Positions 15,948-27,500 of a DNA stretch of 64,000 bases are shown here, in pieces. The position numbers were made by a program, and so were the translations under genes. The stretch's first letter is position 1, and each line of letters starts with the position of its first letter. The stretch lies in the NCBI RefSeq assembly GCF_016587375.1, contig NZ_BNJG01000001.1, positions 3,912,001 through 3,976,000 on the forward strand. Reading direction: 5' to 3'. The notes under the pieces were generated by a model that was not told the origin of the DNA, ran no database searches, and saw nothing but the letters and a program-made list of their open reading frames with translations. The stretch comes from Ktedonobacter robiniae (GTDB lineage: Bacteria > Chloroflexota > Ktedonobacteria > Ktedonobacterales > Ktedonobacteraceae).

Positions 15948-18900
15948 ATGAACGTGAGAGATATGGCTCAGACCTCAGAGAAGCCAGGGGATAGACAGGT
16001 GAGCGCAAACTGGTATCGCGCATTAACGCTTTCCGAGCGTATCGCTTCTCTTCCCCATAGCCAGGCGACAAATTCAACGTCCACGATAAGTGACAACGCT
16101 CGCCAGGGCCTGGCACGTTGGAAAGAACAACGGCCTTTTAATGAGGGCGATTATTTTCGTCAGCGTCTAGAGATGGCGGGGCTGACGGAGGCAGATCTGC
16201 TCTACTTGCTCAATGAACCTGTAGAGGAACTGAAGGCGCGTGTGGGACAACGCCTGACTGGCTACGCACGCTACTCGCTGTTTTTTGCGGATCATCAACC
16301 CCTGATGCCTCTGTGCTGAAGATAATCGATGGCGAGCAACATATCCTGTCACGCTCATTTCTGGTGGCGCTGCAACCCTTGCTGGTCTACAGCTATCAGC
16401 GCTTGCAGGCCGGTGTGGATCAACTGGCGAAATCACACCCAACGCTACCCTTTGAGCGAGAGCAGGTGACGGCTTCACTGTTTAAACTGCTGCCAGAGGA
16501 GCTACTCAGTAAGTCGACGAAGACTTTTATCCTGGAATTGAATGCGGCACGTGTGCATGGGCTACTACAGGGGGAGACGCCAGAGGAACGCTTCCAGAGC
16601 TTTCTCCAGCGTTTACGCAACCAGGAGCACATTCTGGCCTTTCTAGAAGAATACGCGGTCCTGGCACGCCTGCTGGTCGAAACCTGTGAACGCTGGGTTA
16701 ATATGCAGTTAGAACTGTTGCAGCGTCTGTGCCTTGATTGGGAGTCACTGAAGGCCCTCTTTGCTCCTGGCAGTGATTCAGGGGCACTGGTCGAGGTGCA
16801 GACGGGAAAAGGTGACACCCATCGCGGTGGCCGTAGTGTCGCGGTGCTCCGCTGGAGTTCTGGCCTGCGCGTGGTCTATAAACCACGCTCGCTTGCCACG
16901 GATCGCCATTTCTCGGCCCTGCTGAACTGGCTGAACGCGAAGGGCTTCGAGCCGGAGTTTCGCACGCTGAAGATGTTGGAGCGCGAAACATATGGCTGGG
17001 TGGAGTTTATTGAGCCGTCGACCTGTCACTCAGTTGAAGAGGTTGAGCGTTTCTACCAGCGCGAGGGTGGCTACCTGGCGATTCTCTATGCCTTGCATGC
17101 GGGCGATTTCCATGCAGAGAACCTGATTGCCTGTGGCGAGCATCCCTTCCTGGTCGATCTTGAAGTGCTCTTCCTGCCACGTTTAAAGGCCCTCCCACGT
17201 CCATCTGAGAGCGAAGAGCAGGACCTCCTGTTTGATGGGCCGCCGCATACAGTCCTGAATGTGGGCATGCTCCCCAATCGTATCTGGTCGGATGGCGAGA
17301 ACGCGGGAGTCGATATTAGTGCCGTGGGTGGCCGTCCGGGGCAGCTTGCTCCAACACTAGTCTCTGTTGTACAGGGTGCTGGCACTGATGAGATGCGTGT
17401 TGAGCACCAGCAAATGAGCCTGAGATTAGGCCAGAATCTGCCCACGCTGCAAGGTGGTGAGGTTGATATTGCCTCCTACAATGAGCATTTCGTCACCGGT
17501 TTTGTCTCTGTCTATAGCCTGTTGATGACGCACCGCGAAGAGTTCCTGAAGAGCCAGGTCGCGCGTTTTGCTGAGATCGAGGTCCGCTGTCTCCCGCGTA
17601 ATACACAGCTCTACGATCTGATTCTGGAGCATAGCTACCATCCGAACATGTTGCGTGAGGCGCTGGAACGTGATCGCCTCTTCGACCGCCTATGGTTTAA
17701 TATTGACAATATACCTCAACTCAAGCCACTCCTGAATTTAGAGATTGAAGATCTCTGGGCTGGCGATATTCCTTTCTTCTATACCCATGCTTCATCACGA
17801 GACTTGATTAATGGGCATGGTATCCATGTTCCAGACTTTTTTGCGAGTTCGGGTCTGGAACTGGTGCAGGCGTTTGTCGAGCAATTGAATGAGGAAGACC
17901 TGGAGCGCGAATCCTGGATTGCGCGCGCATCGTTTGTGAATCTGGACCTCCCCAGCGGGCGCAAGCTCTATCCCTCGCTCAGGTATGAGTCAACGACCAC
18001 GCCGTTCTCACGTGAGCGCGTGCTGGACGCTGCACTTGCTGCTGGAGACCGCTTGCTGGAATTGCGGCTAGAGAATGGTGAGTTCCTTGACTGGTTGAGT
18101 ATTACCTCGCGTGGATCGGGCCGCTGGGGTCTCTACCCATCCGATCCCGATTTATATAATGGGGTAGCGGGTATTGTCTTCTTCCTGGCGTATCTCGGCG
18201 CGCTGACCAGAGAAGAGAAATATACCTCGGTTGCCAGGCACGCCTTAAGAATGCTCCACCGCCAGATGAAGTACAGGCGCAAATCGGGCCGCCCTTTTAC
18301 CGTAGGTGGCTATAACGGTGATGGCTCGTATATCTACCTGCTATCGCATCTAGGGACTCTCTGGAACGATCCTACGCTGTTTCTGGAGGCTGAGGAGCAC
18401 ATAGGGCCGCTGGTACGGTCTGTGGCGCATGATGAGATGTTTGATGTGATGGCCGGAGCGGCTGGAGCCCTCGCCGCTTTGCTTAGCCTCTACCAGGTGC
18501 ATCCATCTGAGGCCACGCTGGATGCCGCGATCAAGTGCGGTGAGCGCTTGCTGGAGAAAAAGACGCCACAAGAGGTTGGGATTGGCTGGATCGCTTCGGT
18601 GGAGACTGTGGCCCTGGCGGGAATGGCCCACGGTACTGCTGGGATTGCGCTCAATTTGCTGCGCCTGGCTAGTGTAAGTGGCGATCAGCGTTTTCACGAG
18701 GCCGCGATGCAGGCCTTTGCGTATGAGCGCCACCTCTTCTCGCCGAAGGCAAATAACTGGCCAGATTTACGTTCAGGAAGTAAACCAGGGGATGAAAATG
18801 AGAAGTACACGATGTCAGCCTGGTGTCATGGGGCTGCGGGTATTGTCCTGGCGCGTTTAGGCTGCTTGCGCTTTGTTGATGATGCAGCTATTCGGCAAGA

Positions 18901-19228
18901 GATCGAGATTGCCCTTCAGACGACCATCTCTAAAGGCCTGGGCAATAGCCACTCTCTTTGCCATGGCGACCTGGGTAATATGGATATTCTCTTGAGCGCG
19001 GCCCAGGTACTGGAAAGGTCTGAGTTTCTTGAGAGCATTGAGCGAACCATGCCAAAACTGTTAGATACGATTGATCGACAGGGCTGGGTAAGTGGTGGTC
19101 CCATGGGCATGGAGACGCCAGGTCTGATGCTTGGCATCTCTGGAGCCGGCTATGCGCTGTTGCGCTTAGCGTTTATGCACCATGTGCCCTCTGTATTGCA
19201 GTTAGAACCGCCCATCAGTGCTCAATAG
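15948..19228 (+). CDS. lanM2: Class II lanthipeptide synthetase LanM2, interrupted by a one-base frameshift
   Basis: Frame 1 runs 15948-16319 (123 codons) and the rest lies in frame 2 to 19228. Adding one C to the CCCC run at about 16299-16303 joins them as HQPPDASVLK and restores a protein near 1093 residues, collinear with LanM1. Dehydratase motifs GDTHRGG, VVYKPR, DFHAENL, VDLEV and cyclase zinc ligands WCHGA and SLCHGD are all intact. Since everything else is conserved, either the base loss is very recent or it is a consensus error. If real, the N-terminal 120 residues would be missing. Confidence 0.85.
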
Positions 19229-19450
19229 TGCCTACCCCACGCCTCTGCGGCGGGGGGACAGCCACCAGTCCTCTCCTCAGAGAGAACTGGTGGCTGTGGG
19301 ACGCTTTCCGCCCGACCCACCTTCCTGATGGGTTTGCCTGTCTTACGAGCAGGAAAGGCTCCTTGTAGCTCATAGCAACGGAGAATGTTGAGCGCGGCAT
19401 TCCTGCTCGCTTCAGTGCTGAGACATGTTTGCAGGCGTAGAACATAATTT
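19225..19450 (-). pseudogene. Remnant of tnpB C-terminus and right end (IS200/IS605-like)
   Basis: The minus-strand frame carries STEASRNAALNIL, like the last RuvC block of TnpB (DLNAAxNIL), followed by a Pro/Gly-rich tail ending EAWGRH. The sequence ends in CCGCAGAGGCGTGGGGTAGG, like the palindromic right ends of such elements. It abuts the lanM2 stop. No catalytic Asp is seen, so it is a dead fragment; family assignment is tentative. Confidence 0.4.
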
Positions 19451-19516
19451 AGAGAACCACGCCTTACGGTTGTTATGGTTCTCTTCGATGTCGACAGGGA
19501 TACATTGATTGCCATT

Positions 19517-20455
19517 TTACAAAGATCCGAGAAATTTCTTTCCTTCGCCACCATCTGCCTGGCAGATTTGCTCCAAACTCTGTTCACGAGCTTGTGCAAG
19601 CCGTGCCAATCGCTTCTGAAACTGTTGTCGCGTATAAGCTCGGATAGCTTCAGATGTCCCATTCTGCGACTGATTGCTCTCAATAGAAGCAAAGTGTTTC
19701 TTCATATGCGCCTCTGCAATAGACCAGAGCGATGGATCTTGCGCGATAAGCCGCGAGATCAAAAACACTCCGTAGGCAATGTGCCGAGACTCGTCTCGTT
19801 GGAATAGGCGAAGGCCTTGCCTCAGGCCAGGCATAAAGTTCGTCGAAGCAAGCATTTTGGAGAAGGGACCATCATCGGTCTCCACCAGGATATTCTCAAT
19901 AAGATCGAGCATCCTGAGGAGGCTATAATAGCCTGTCTCTGCCAAAACCCCCTCAACAATCATATTATATGTTACCGAAGCCCTCACCTGATTGGCGGGA
20001 GATGGGTCAGTTAGCAAGCGATTCATATCGCGAGGGAGGTCATCGCTGAACAGGTCGTGAGCCGCATTCAAGGCGCGATATGCATGCAAATCTCCGTGTT
20101 CTTGTAGCACTTCATCCAGGATGCGCCGAATAAATTCCGTATGCTTGGCCTCTTCCCACAAGAAAGTCGTCAAAAACAATTCTTCTTCGAGGCGCCCCTC
20201 CTGCGCAATGGTCATGACAAGGGGCAACAGATCCAGCGTTACAGTTTCCTCACCAGCCTGAAAGTCAAAAATAATACAGCGCAAGGTCTCTTTGTAGACA
20301 TCAGGAGTATGTTGCCAATGTTCAATGTCGAGCGTCAAATCAATATCGCAGGGATTCCAAATCCCCAATTTCTTTGCTTTCTGGTAGAGTTTCATGGGTA
20401 ATATGTCATGGTTCAAGCCACGATTGCTTAGCGTGACATAGGTCCGTTGAGCCAT
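19517..20455 (-). CDS. R2-like ligand-binding oxidase (R2lox, ferritin-like Mn/Fe protein)
   Basis: 312 residues; ATG 20455 preceded by AGGAGAA. The metal-binding pattern of the R2/R2lox superfamily is intact: FQAGEET (first Glu), EEAKHTEF (Glu and His), VEGVLAETGYY (Glu) and DESRHIAYG (Glu/His). The start LYQKAKKLGIWNPCDIDL is characteristic of R2lox rather than of nucleotide reductase R2. Known proteins of this family assemble a Mn(III)/Fe(III) centre with a long-chain fatty-acid ligand and a Tyr-Val ether crosslink; the physiological reaction is unknown. As third gene of a PKS operon it may oxidise the polyketide chain (inference). Confidence 0.85.
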   Translation of the reverse strand: MAQRTYVTLSNRGLNHDILPMKLYQKAKKLGIWNPCDIDLTLDIEHWQHTPDVYKETLRCIIFDFQAGEETVTLDLLPLVMTIAQEGRLEEELFLTTFLWEEAKHTEFIRRILDEVLQEHGDLHAYRALNAAHDLFSDDLPRDMNRLLTDPSPANQVRASVTYNMIVEGVLAETGYYSLLRMLDLIENILVETDDGPFSKMLASTNFMPGLRQGLRLFQRDESRHIAYGVFLISRLIAQDPSLWSIAEAHMKKHFASIESNQSQNGTSEAIRAYTRQQFQKRLARLAQAREQSLEQICQADGGEGKKFLGSL

Positions 20456-20556
20456 AGAAATTCTCCTAGCCTTTTTCGGGTTTACTATATGCCTATTATC
20501 TGATGCCTATGCAGGCCCGCTTTAAAATCAGCTTCCTCTCAAGCACAAGAGCGACT

Positions 20557-21312
20557 TCAGTTCCTCACTGGTTCTCGCTCTACCCCGTTCAACGAAGGTT
20601 GAAACCTTCCTGCTATAGCATCAAGTAAGGGTTGAGCATCGATGTAAAAGAAGCAGTGATGGCCTGGAAACATTTGGAGTGCGAACCGCCCAGTTGTGTA
20701 CGTTTTCCAAGCGGCGAGTTGATCGGCAGAGACATAAGGGTCTAGTTCAGCGCCAAAGATGGTCAGCGGGCAGGCAAATGGTTCACCAGGACAATAACGA
20801 TACTGCTGCCAGAGCATAGCATCTAACTCAAACAGGTCGGGAGCATTTCGCTGACCCTTAACATAGTTGACATGGAAAAATATGTCACTGCTGATCGATG
20901 CGGTTTGCAAAAAAGGCAACGTCTCATAGAGCATATGTGGGGGAGAAAAGCAAGCAAAGAAGAGTTGGTCGGGGCCATGGTGATTATATCGACGCAACTG
21001 TTGCGCAACTTCATAAGCAAGGGTTGCCCCTAAACAATGCCCAAAGAAGGCAAAGGGGAGATCCTGGTGTTGGGATATTGCTTCAGCCATTGCTTCAATA
21101 ACCATAGAGAACGCCGCATCAGTTGGAATATCAGGCTCTGGTAATCGTCCAGGGAGTTGCATGATGCATACTTCCATCGATGCTGGCAAGAAATCAGGCC
21201 AATGAGCATAAAGCGACGTATAAGCTCCCATGCCCGGAAAACAAAAGAGGCGGGTAGTCGCTCGTTTGTTGGGTCGAGGATAATGTATCCAACCATCAGG
21301 TGAAGTGAACAT
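20557..21312 (-). CDS. Stand-alone thioesterase (type II, alpha/beta hydrolase) with Cys nucleophile
   Basis: About 251 residues from ATG 21312, preferred because GGAG lies at good distance; ATG 21324 and a longer frame to 21474 are alternatives. Type II thioesterase features: CFPGMGA near the start, QLPGR, nucleophile elbow FFGHCLGATLAYEV, acid in AELDPYVSADQL and His in PGHHCFFY. The elbow is GHCLG instead of the usual GHSMG or GHSLG, so the nucleophile is Cys. The PKS itself has no terminal TE, so this enzyme could release the product or edit stalled chains. Confidence 0.85.
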   Translation of the reverse strand: MFTSPDGWIHYPRPNKRATTRLFCFPGMGAYTSLYAHWPDFLPASMEVCIMQLPGRLPEPDIPTDAAFSMVIEAMAEAISQHQDLPFAFFGHCLGATLAYEVAQQLRRYNHHGPDQLFFACFSPPHMLYETLPFLQTASISSDIFFHVNYVKGQRNAPDLFELDAMLWQQYRYCPGEPFACPLTIFGAELDPYVSADQLAAWKTYTTGRFALQMFPGHHCFFYIDAQPLLDAIAGRFQPSLNGVEREPVRN

Positions 21313-21506
21313 AAATTTCTCCATATGCTTTCTCGTTAAGCAGGTGCGGAAACAGCGGCGGAAGCATAGCGCTCCCCTGAAAGAAGAGCATCCCACCGCG
21401 CATCCGCTGTATCTGAGAGAAAAGGCGTTGGGATGCTCACAGATCCGCAGATATTCAAATCTGTCTAGACTCAATATCTGCGGAAGAAAACATATTCAAC
21501 AGAGCA

Positions 21507-24500
21507 TCAGTGCTTGAGCACAGCTTCTTTTGCAGAGGGCGTTGGCACATGTCTTGTCGCTTGCCTGGATGATTCCTTGCTTGAGAATTGGCGCATCATC
21601 CAGCTGACGAGGTCAGCGATACTTTGAGGACGCAGGAGCTGCACAGTTGGAATGTCGATGTGTAGATCCTGTTTTATCCTATTGCGCAGTTCCATCGCCA
21701 TCAGTGAGTCCAGACCAAGGTCCGTGAGCGACTGTTGCGGATCGATGTCGCTAATGGAGCAACCAAGTACCTGACCGAGTTTCTGCAGAAACGAAGTCGA
21801 GAGAGAATTTAGGCGTTCCTCTGGTGTCATCTCCACCAGTGCAGGAATACAGGTGCCTCCGCTGCTTTCCTCTTGTGCGCGTGGAAGAAGGTGCGACCAA
21901 CGGGTGCGAGAGAGAGAAGACGGACAGGCTGCATTCAGCTTCTCCCAATCAAGGACCGCAATGCATGCGTGTTCCCGCTCCCTCTGGATAACATATCCGA
22001 ACAGATCTAGTGCCTGTTGAGGTTGCATCGCCTGGATGCCGTTGAGATCAAGATGGTGCAGAGTGGCGGCGTTGCGCGAAACATAGCCAACCTCATTGAG
22101 CGCGCCCCAGCCTATCGAGAAGGCTGGAAGCCCTTGTGCGCGACGATAATGCGCCAGTTTTTCGAGGAACAAATTGCCTGCCACGTAGTTTCCCTGACCT
22201 TGATTGCCAACGAGAGTGCTGGCAGAAGAATAGAGCACAAAGAAGTCCAAGGGCAGGTGCCGGGTATGCAGATGCAGGTTCCAGGCTCCAAGCATTTTGG
22301 GCGCAAGCGCCTTTGTCCAGGCCGCTTCATCCAGCTGGGCGAGGGGGCGATCATCGAGGACCATTGCTGCATGGAAGAGGCCGCGCAAAGGTGGAAAGGC
22401 AGTCTGTATTTTGTCCAGAAGCGCCTTGACGGCATCCTCTTCAGTAACATCCACGGCTTCCATCAGGAGTTGAATACCAGCAGCTCGCAGTGCTTCAATG
22501 ATTGGCAAATCCTCTGGTAAGGGCTGTCCCCGGCGGCTTACCAGCACCAGATGGCGTGCACCGTGTGCAGCCAGCCACGCCGCAGTTGCCAGGCCGAAAC
22601 CTCCCAGACCTCCAGTTACCAGATAGGAGGCATCCGGTCGGAGAGCGAGAGTTTGCGTTACTGACTTGTGGAGTACGGACGCATACTGGCGTTGGAGATT
22701 GACGACCAACTTGCCAATGTGCCTGGATTGCAGCATGTAGCGGAAGGCATCCTGGATCTGCGCAAGCTGGAAGACCTCATAGGGTAGAGGGCGATAAATG
22801 CCTTGCTCAAAGAGGCCAGCAAGCTCTTGTAATAGCGTGCGCACAGTATCTCTGTCTTCCACCAACATACGGCCAAGATCGATGGCGAAGTAGGAGAGGC
22901 AGCGCCCAAAGGGCCGAAGGCCCAGCTTCTTATTTTCAAAGAAATCCCGCTTGCCAATTTCAAGGAATCGACCAAAGCTGCGCAGCACGCTCAAGCTCTT
23001 CTCTGCCGCTGAACCCGAGAGCGAATTGAGCACAATATCGATGCCCTCACCATTGGTCAGACGCATAATTTCGTCAGCGAAGGAGAGAGAGCGTGAATCG
23101 AGCACATGCTGTACGCCGAGTGCATGCAGGTAAGCGCGTTTCTCCGGGCTACCTGCGGTTGCAAAGATCTCGCCACCTGCGGCCTGCACGATCTGAATGG
23201 CAGCCAGGCCCACGCCACCTGCCGCGCTGTGAATCAGCACACGCTCGCCTTTGCGCAGATGGGCAAGCCGATGCAGGGCATAGTAGGCCGTCATAAAGAC
23301 CGCCGTTACCGTTGCGGCTTCCTCTATGCTCCAAAGAGCAGGTTTACGCGCGACAAGACGCGCATCGGTCGTCACGAAGGGTGCAAAACAATTTGCGGCC
23401 ATGGCGATCACCTCATCACCAATCTGAAGATCAATCACCCCTTCTCCAACAGAAACGATGGTGCCAGCGCATTCAATGCCCAGGGTAATCTCTTCCTTCC
23501 CATCGCCAGGCTCAGCAGGGATCAAGCCCATGACTAAGGCCACGTCTTTGAAGTTGAGACTGGTCGCGGCAATCGCAATCTCAACTTCTCCAGGGCCAGG
23601 ACTCCTGCGTGCGTTGGTACTGAGTTGGAGGGCATCAAGGGTGCCCGAAGCAGTCGTCTCCAGATGGAAAGACATGGAGGGATCAGCCAGCACCCTATCC
23701 GAGCGTAAGCGTTCGCTCAGAGGAACGCGCTCAATCCGATTGACAAAACGGGCGGAGTCGCGCAAAAGGATCTCCGCGTCGTTGGTTTGAATCTGGAGTT
23801 CGTCGCAGAGCGCTTGAATCTCTGTAGAAGAGTAGATACCAGCCTTCGCTTCACTCAGAGTGATAAGTTTGCTGGGTAACTCCGGGTGCTCGCTGGCAAG
23901 AACACGGACAAGGCCATAGAGCGGAGCCTGAACAATGGAGGAAGCCCCATTCTCGGAGGACAATGGCTGGACGCCGCTGGTAACAATCGAGAGACGAGGC
24001 CCATTTGGGATCTTCTGTTGCAGCACTTGTACAAGGAAGAGCAAGCTGAGGCAGACAGTATCAACGGATTCCTTGAGCAGAGAAGGAGTAACCTCGCCTG
24101 CTGGACTATCCAGTCCCCAGAGGTAGACAATGTGCTCAGGACACCCACCCTCAAGTGTTTCAATGAGGGTATGTAGATCCTCGCGGGAACACGGGCGTAT
24201 CAGGAAGCGATCAGGAGAAAGTTGTTGAAACTGCTCCCCTTTCTGCACCAGAATCGTCGAGGAGGTATGAAGTTGAGTCTGCATCGCTGCAGCCAAGCCC
24301 ATGTCATCGGCAAAGATGAGATAGGTGGCAGGAGATACGGCAATGGGGCGCTCCTCTTGCATGAGGAAAGGTTTTTGGGCCAGAAAGACCGCCTGTTCGG
24401 GCAGGTCCGTTTCAGGGTGAGGGGAGAGTTCTGTTACAGCGGCGAACCCTGATGCTGAGAGAACGTCATGCCATTGCTGGTTAGTTAAAAGGGCAGACAA

Positions 24501-27500
24501 GGACGCAGATCGGTATCCTGAAAAAGCCAGAAGCCTTCAAGCAGACCAAGCGTCAGTATATCTCTGTACCACAGTGGACGCGTTGATTCGATCAGGCAGA
24601 ACATGCCCTCAGGTGCCAGCAGTTGATGGATAGCATGGAGCGATTGCTGAATGTCACTGGTAGCATGAATAACATTCGAAGCGATAACAAGATCAAAAGA
24701 GTGCTCCTCGAATCCTTGCGTGAGCGGATCGTGCTCCAAATCGAGAATCTGGTAGGAGACGAAGGGATAGTTTTGATATTTCTGTTGCGCTCGTTGCAGA
24801 AACGCTTCGGAAAGATCAGTAAAGATGTAGGTGGAGCGGTCTGCTGGTAGGATGGGAAGCAGATACGACGTGGTGCCGCCTGTCCCTGCACCAACCTCCA
24901 GGATACGTAGTGTCTGGCCTTCAGGAAGTTGACTAACAAACTGATGAAGCATCTCTTGAGCGATGCTATTGCTTCTTCTGAGAAGGAGCTCATTGGTATA
25001 GAGGTGTTCGAGCAGGGTGGCATCACCATCGGGAAAGAGCACAGAGAGCGGGTCGATTGCTCCTGTGAGGATCTCTGCCAGCTGATGCCCACAGCGCATC
25101 ACCAGAAGCAGACCGAGATGATTTTCGGAATGATCTGTGAGTCCTGTACGAAGCAGTTCCTGGAGGTTCATGTCCTCTGGCGTGTGCACGACGGTCCAAC
25201 CATCCTCCTCCTGAGATGGAGTGAGAATATGCTCCTCAGCCAGCACGAGGCACCAGGCATGCAGCAGACGCTCATAACGGGGAAGAATGTGCAAGCGTGA
25301 GAGTAACTGCGAGACTGTGATGTGCTCACCCACTTGCATGTCCCAGCCAAGTTGGCGGAGGGTCGTCAGCATATATGCCAGACAGAGTTGATCGGTGAAG
25401 GGTTGTGTATGCTGATAGTAACGCTCGGTTGGGAATTCCCGGCAGACCTGTTCAATGCCAGGGTATGTTTGAGCCGCGAGAGCAGTGACGGAAGGAAGGC
25501 TGCCCACACCGTGCTTCAATGAAGGCAGAGGTGTAGGAACCCAGGCTTCTTCATAGATGTGCTCATCCGTAGAGAGTGAGGCATTCTGGTCCGAGAAGTT
25601 GGCTGCCTGTAGACGCACACCAGTGATTTCAACTAGCACGTGGCCCTGACTATCGAGGAGCACATAGTTGGCGGTCAGCGAGTGAGCCCCCTGTGAGATA
25701 AGTCGTGCATAGCTATAAAGCGGCGTCGAGGGCAATTCTTTGGCATAACAGCGGAAACGCTCGATACCGACAGGAAGCAGGAGCTGAGCATCGTGTTGAA
25801 TGCTCAAGGCCAGCAAGACCTGTATACAGCAGTCGAGGACGGCCGGATGTAGCAGGTAATCCTGGGCATCTTCTGGAAGACGAACCATGCCGAGCGCCTC
25901 CTGCTCACCCAGGGAAATATGCTCCACCAGTTGGAAGGCCGGGCCATAGTGATACCCTCGGCGGCGGCACTCTTGATAGAAGTCCACAGCTGTTAGCTCG
26001 TGCTGACAGCGAACGCGCAGTGCGTCCACATCAACGGCTGTCGGCGCTGAGAGAGACAGGGGCGTGAGTTGAGCACTGGCGTAGGTAAGCCAACCGCCAG
26101 ACACGTGACCGCGTAACTCAATCTTGCCATCCTCAGGCAGCAAGATCGTCTGAAGAGTGAGTTGCTGATCATCACTGAGGAAGAGCGGGCGCTGAATCTG
26201 TATCTGCGCAAGCTCATAGGCCCTATCTTGGAAGTGATCACCAGCAGCAGCCAGGAAGAGTTCAGGATATCCAGCTGCAGGAAAGAGTGCAACACCATCA
26301 ACCTGATGATCGTGCAGATAGCGAAGATCGTGATTACCGAAATGATTCTCCCACAGTGGCAATGCTGCCGCAAGACGATAGCCCAGTAAGGGATGGACAG
26401 TATGCCCCTGCATCCCTTGGGAAGAGGCTTGAGGTTCATTCCAGAAACGTTCGTGCTGCCAGGGATACGTAGGCAGTTTGATATACTTGCCACCAGCAAC
26501 AAGATGCTCCCAGGCAACGGGGAAGCCGAGGGTGTAGAGCGAGGCAAGCGAGCGCAAGAGAAGCTGTTGATCGTTCTCCTTGCGACGTAATGAAGGGAGG
26601 ATGATCGCTTGCTTGTCGACCAGACACTCAGCAATGTATCCGGAGAGCACTGGGTGAGGACCGATCTCAACAAAAGTGGTAAAACCATCATCGAGCAGGT
26701 GTTGAACGCCAGGGGCGAATTGGACTGGGCAGCGAAGGTTCTGCCACCAGTAGTCTGCATCGCAGTTGTCGCCACGCATAGAGGTCCCGACCACTGTCGA
26801 AATGAAGGGGATGTGGCCCTCTCGCGGCTGAAGACCCTGTGAGGACCGCAGGAATTCTTCGCGGAGTGGGTCCAGCGTTCCGTGATGGAAAGCGTAGTTG
26901 AGCTTTAAGAAGCGACAGAAAATACCCTGCTCGACAAGAGAAGCGGTGATCTCCTCCAACGCTGCTTTCTCACCAGAGAGTGTTACCGATTGAGGAGAGC
27001 TGACCGAAGCCAGCGAAACGCGCGATCCATATGGGGCGATCAGCTCATGCGCTTTCTCTGCGGAGATGCCTACAGCTACCATCGCGCCCTGGCCCGCCGT
27101 CAACTCCTGCAACCGACTGCGGTGGTAGAGCACCTGGATAGCATCTTCAAGGCTGAGTATGCCGGCCACGTAGGCGGCGGCAATCTCACCGACGCTATGG
27201 CCAATCACCGCCTGAGGCTCAATGCCCAGGGATTTCCACACCTTCGAGAGCGCGATCTGGAGCGCAAAGAGTGTGGGCTGAGCGACCTCGGTACGATCCA
27301 TGCGCGAACATGCCTCATCGGCCAGTAACTCTTCAATGAGCGACCAGCCTGCCAGTGGAAGCCAGCGCTGATCACAACGCTCGATGACAGAGCGGAAGAG
27401 CTCATCGTGGGTCAGCAAGTGGCGACCCATAGCGAACCACTGCGGACCATTACCCGAGAAGACAAAAGCGAGCCTTTTGGCGTTGTCCTTCAGAGTGTGA

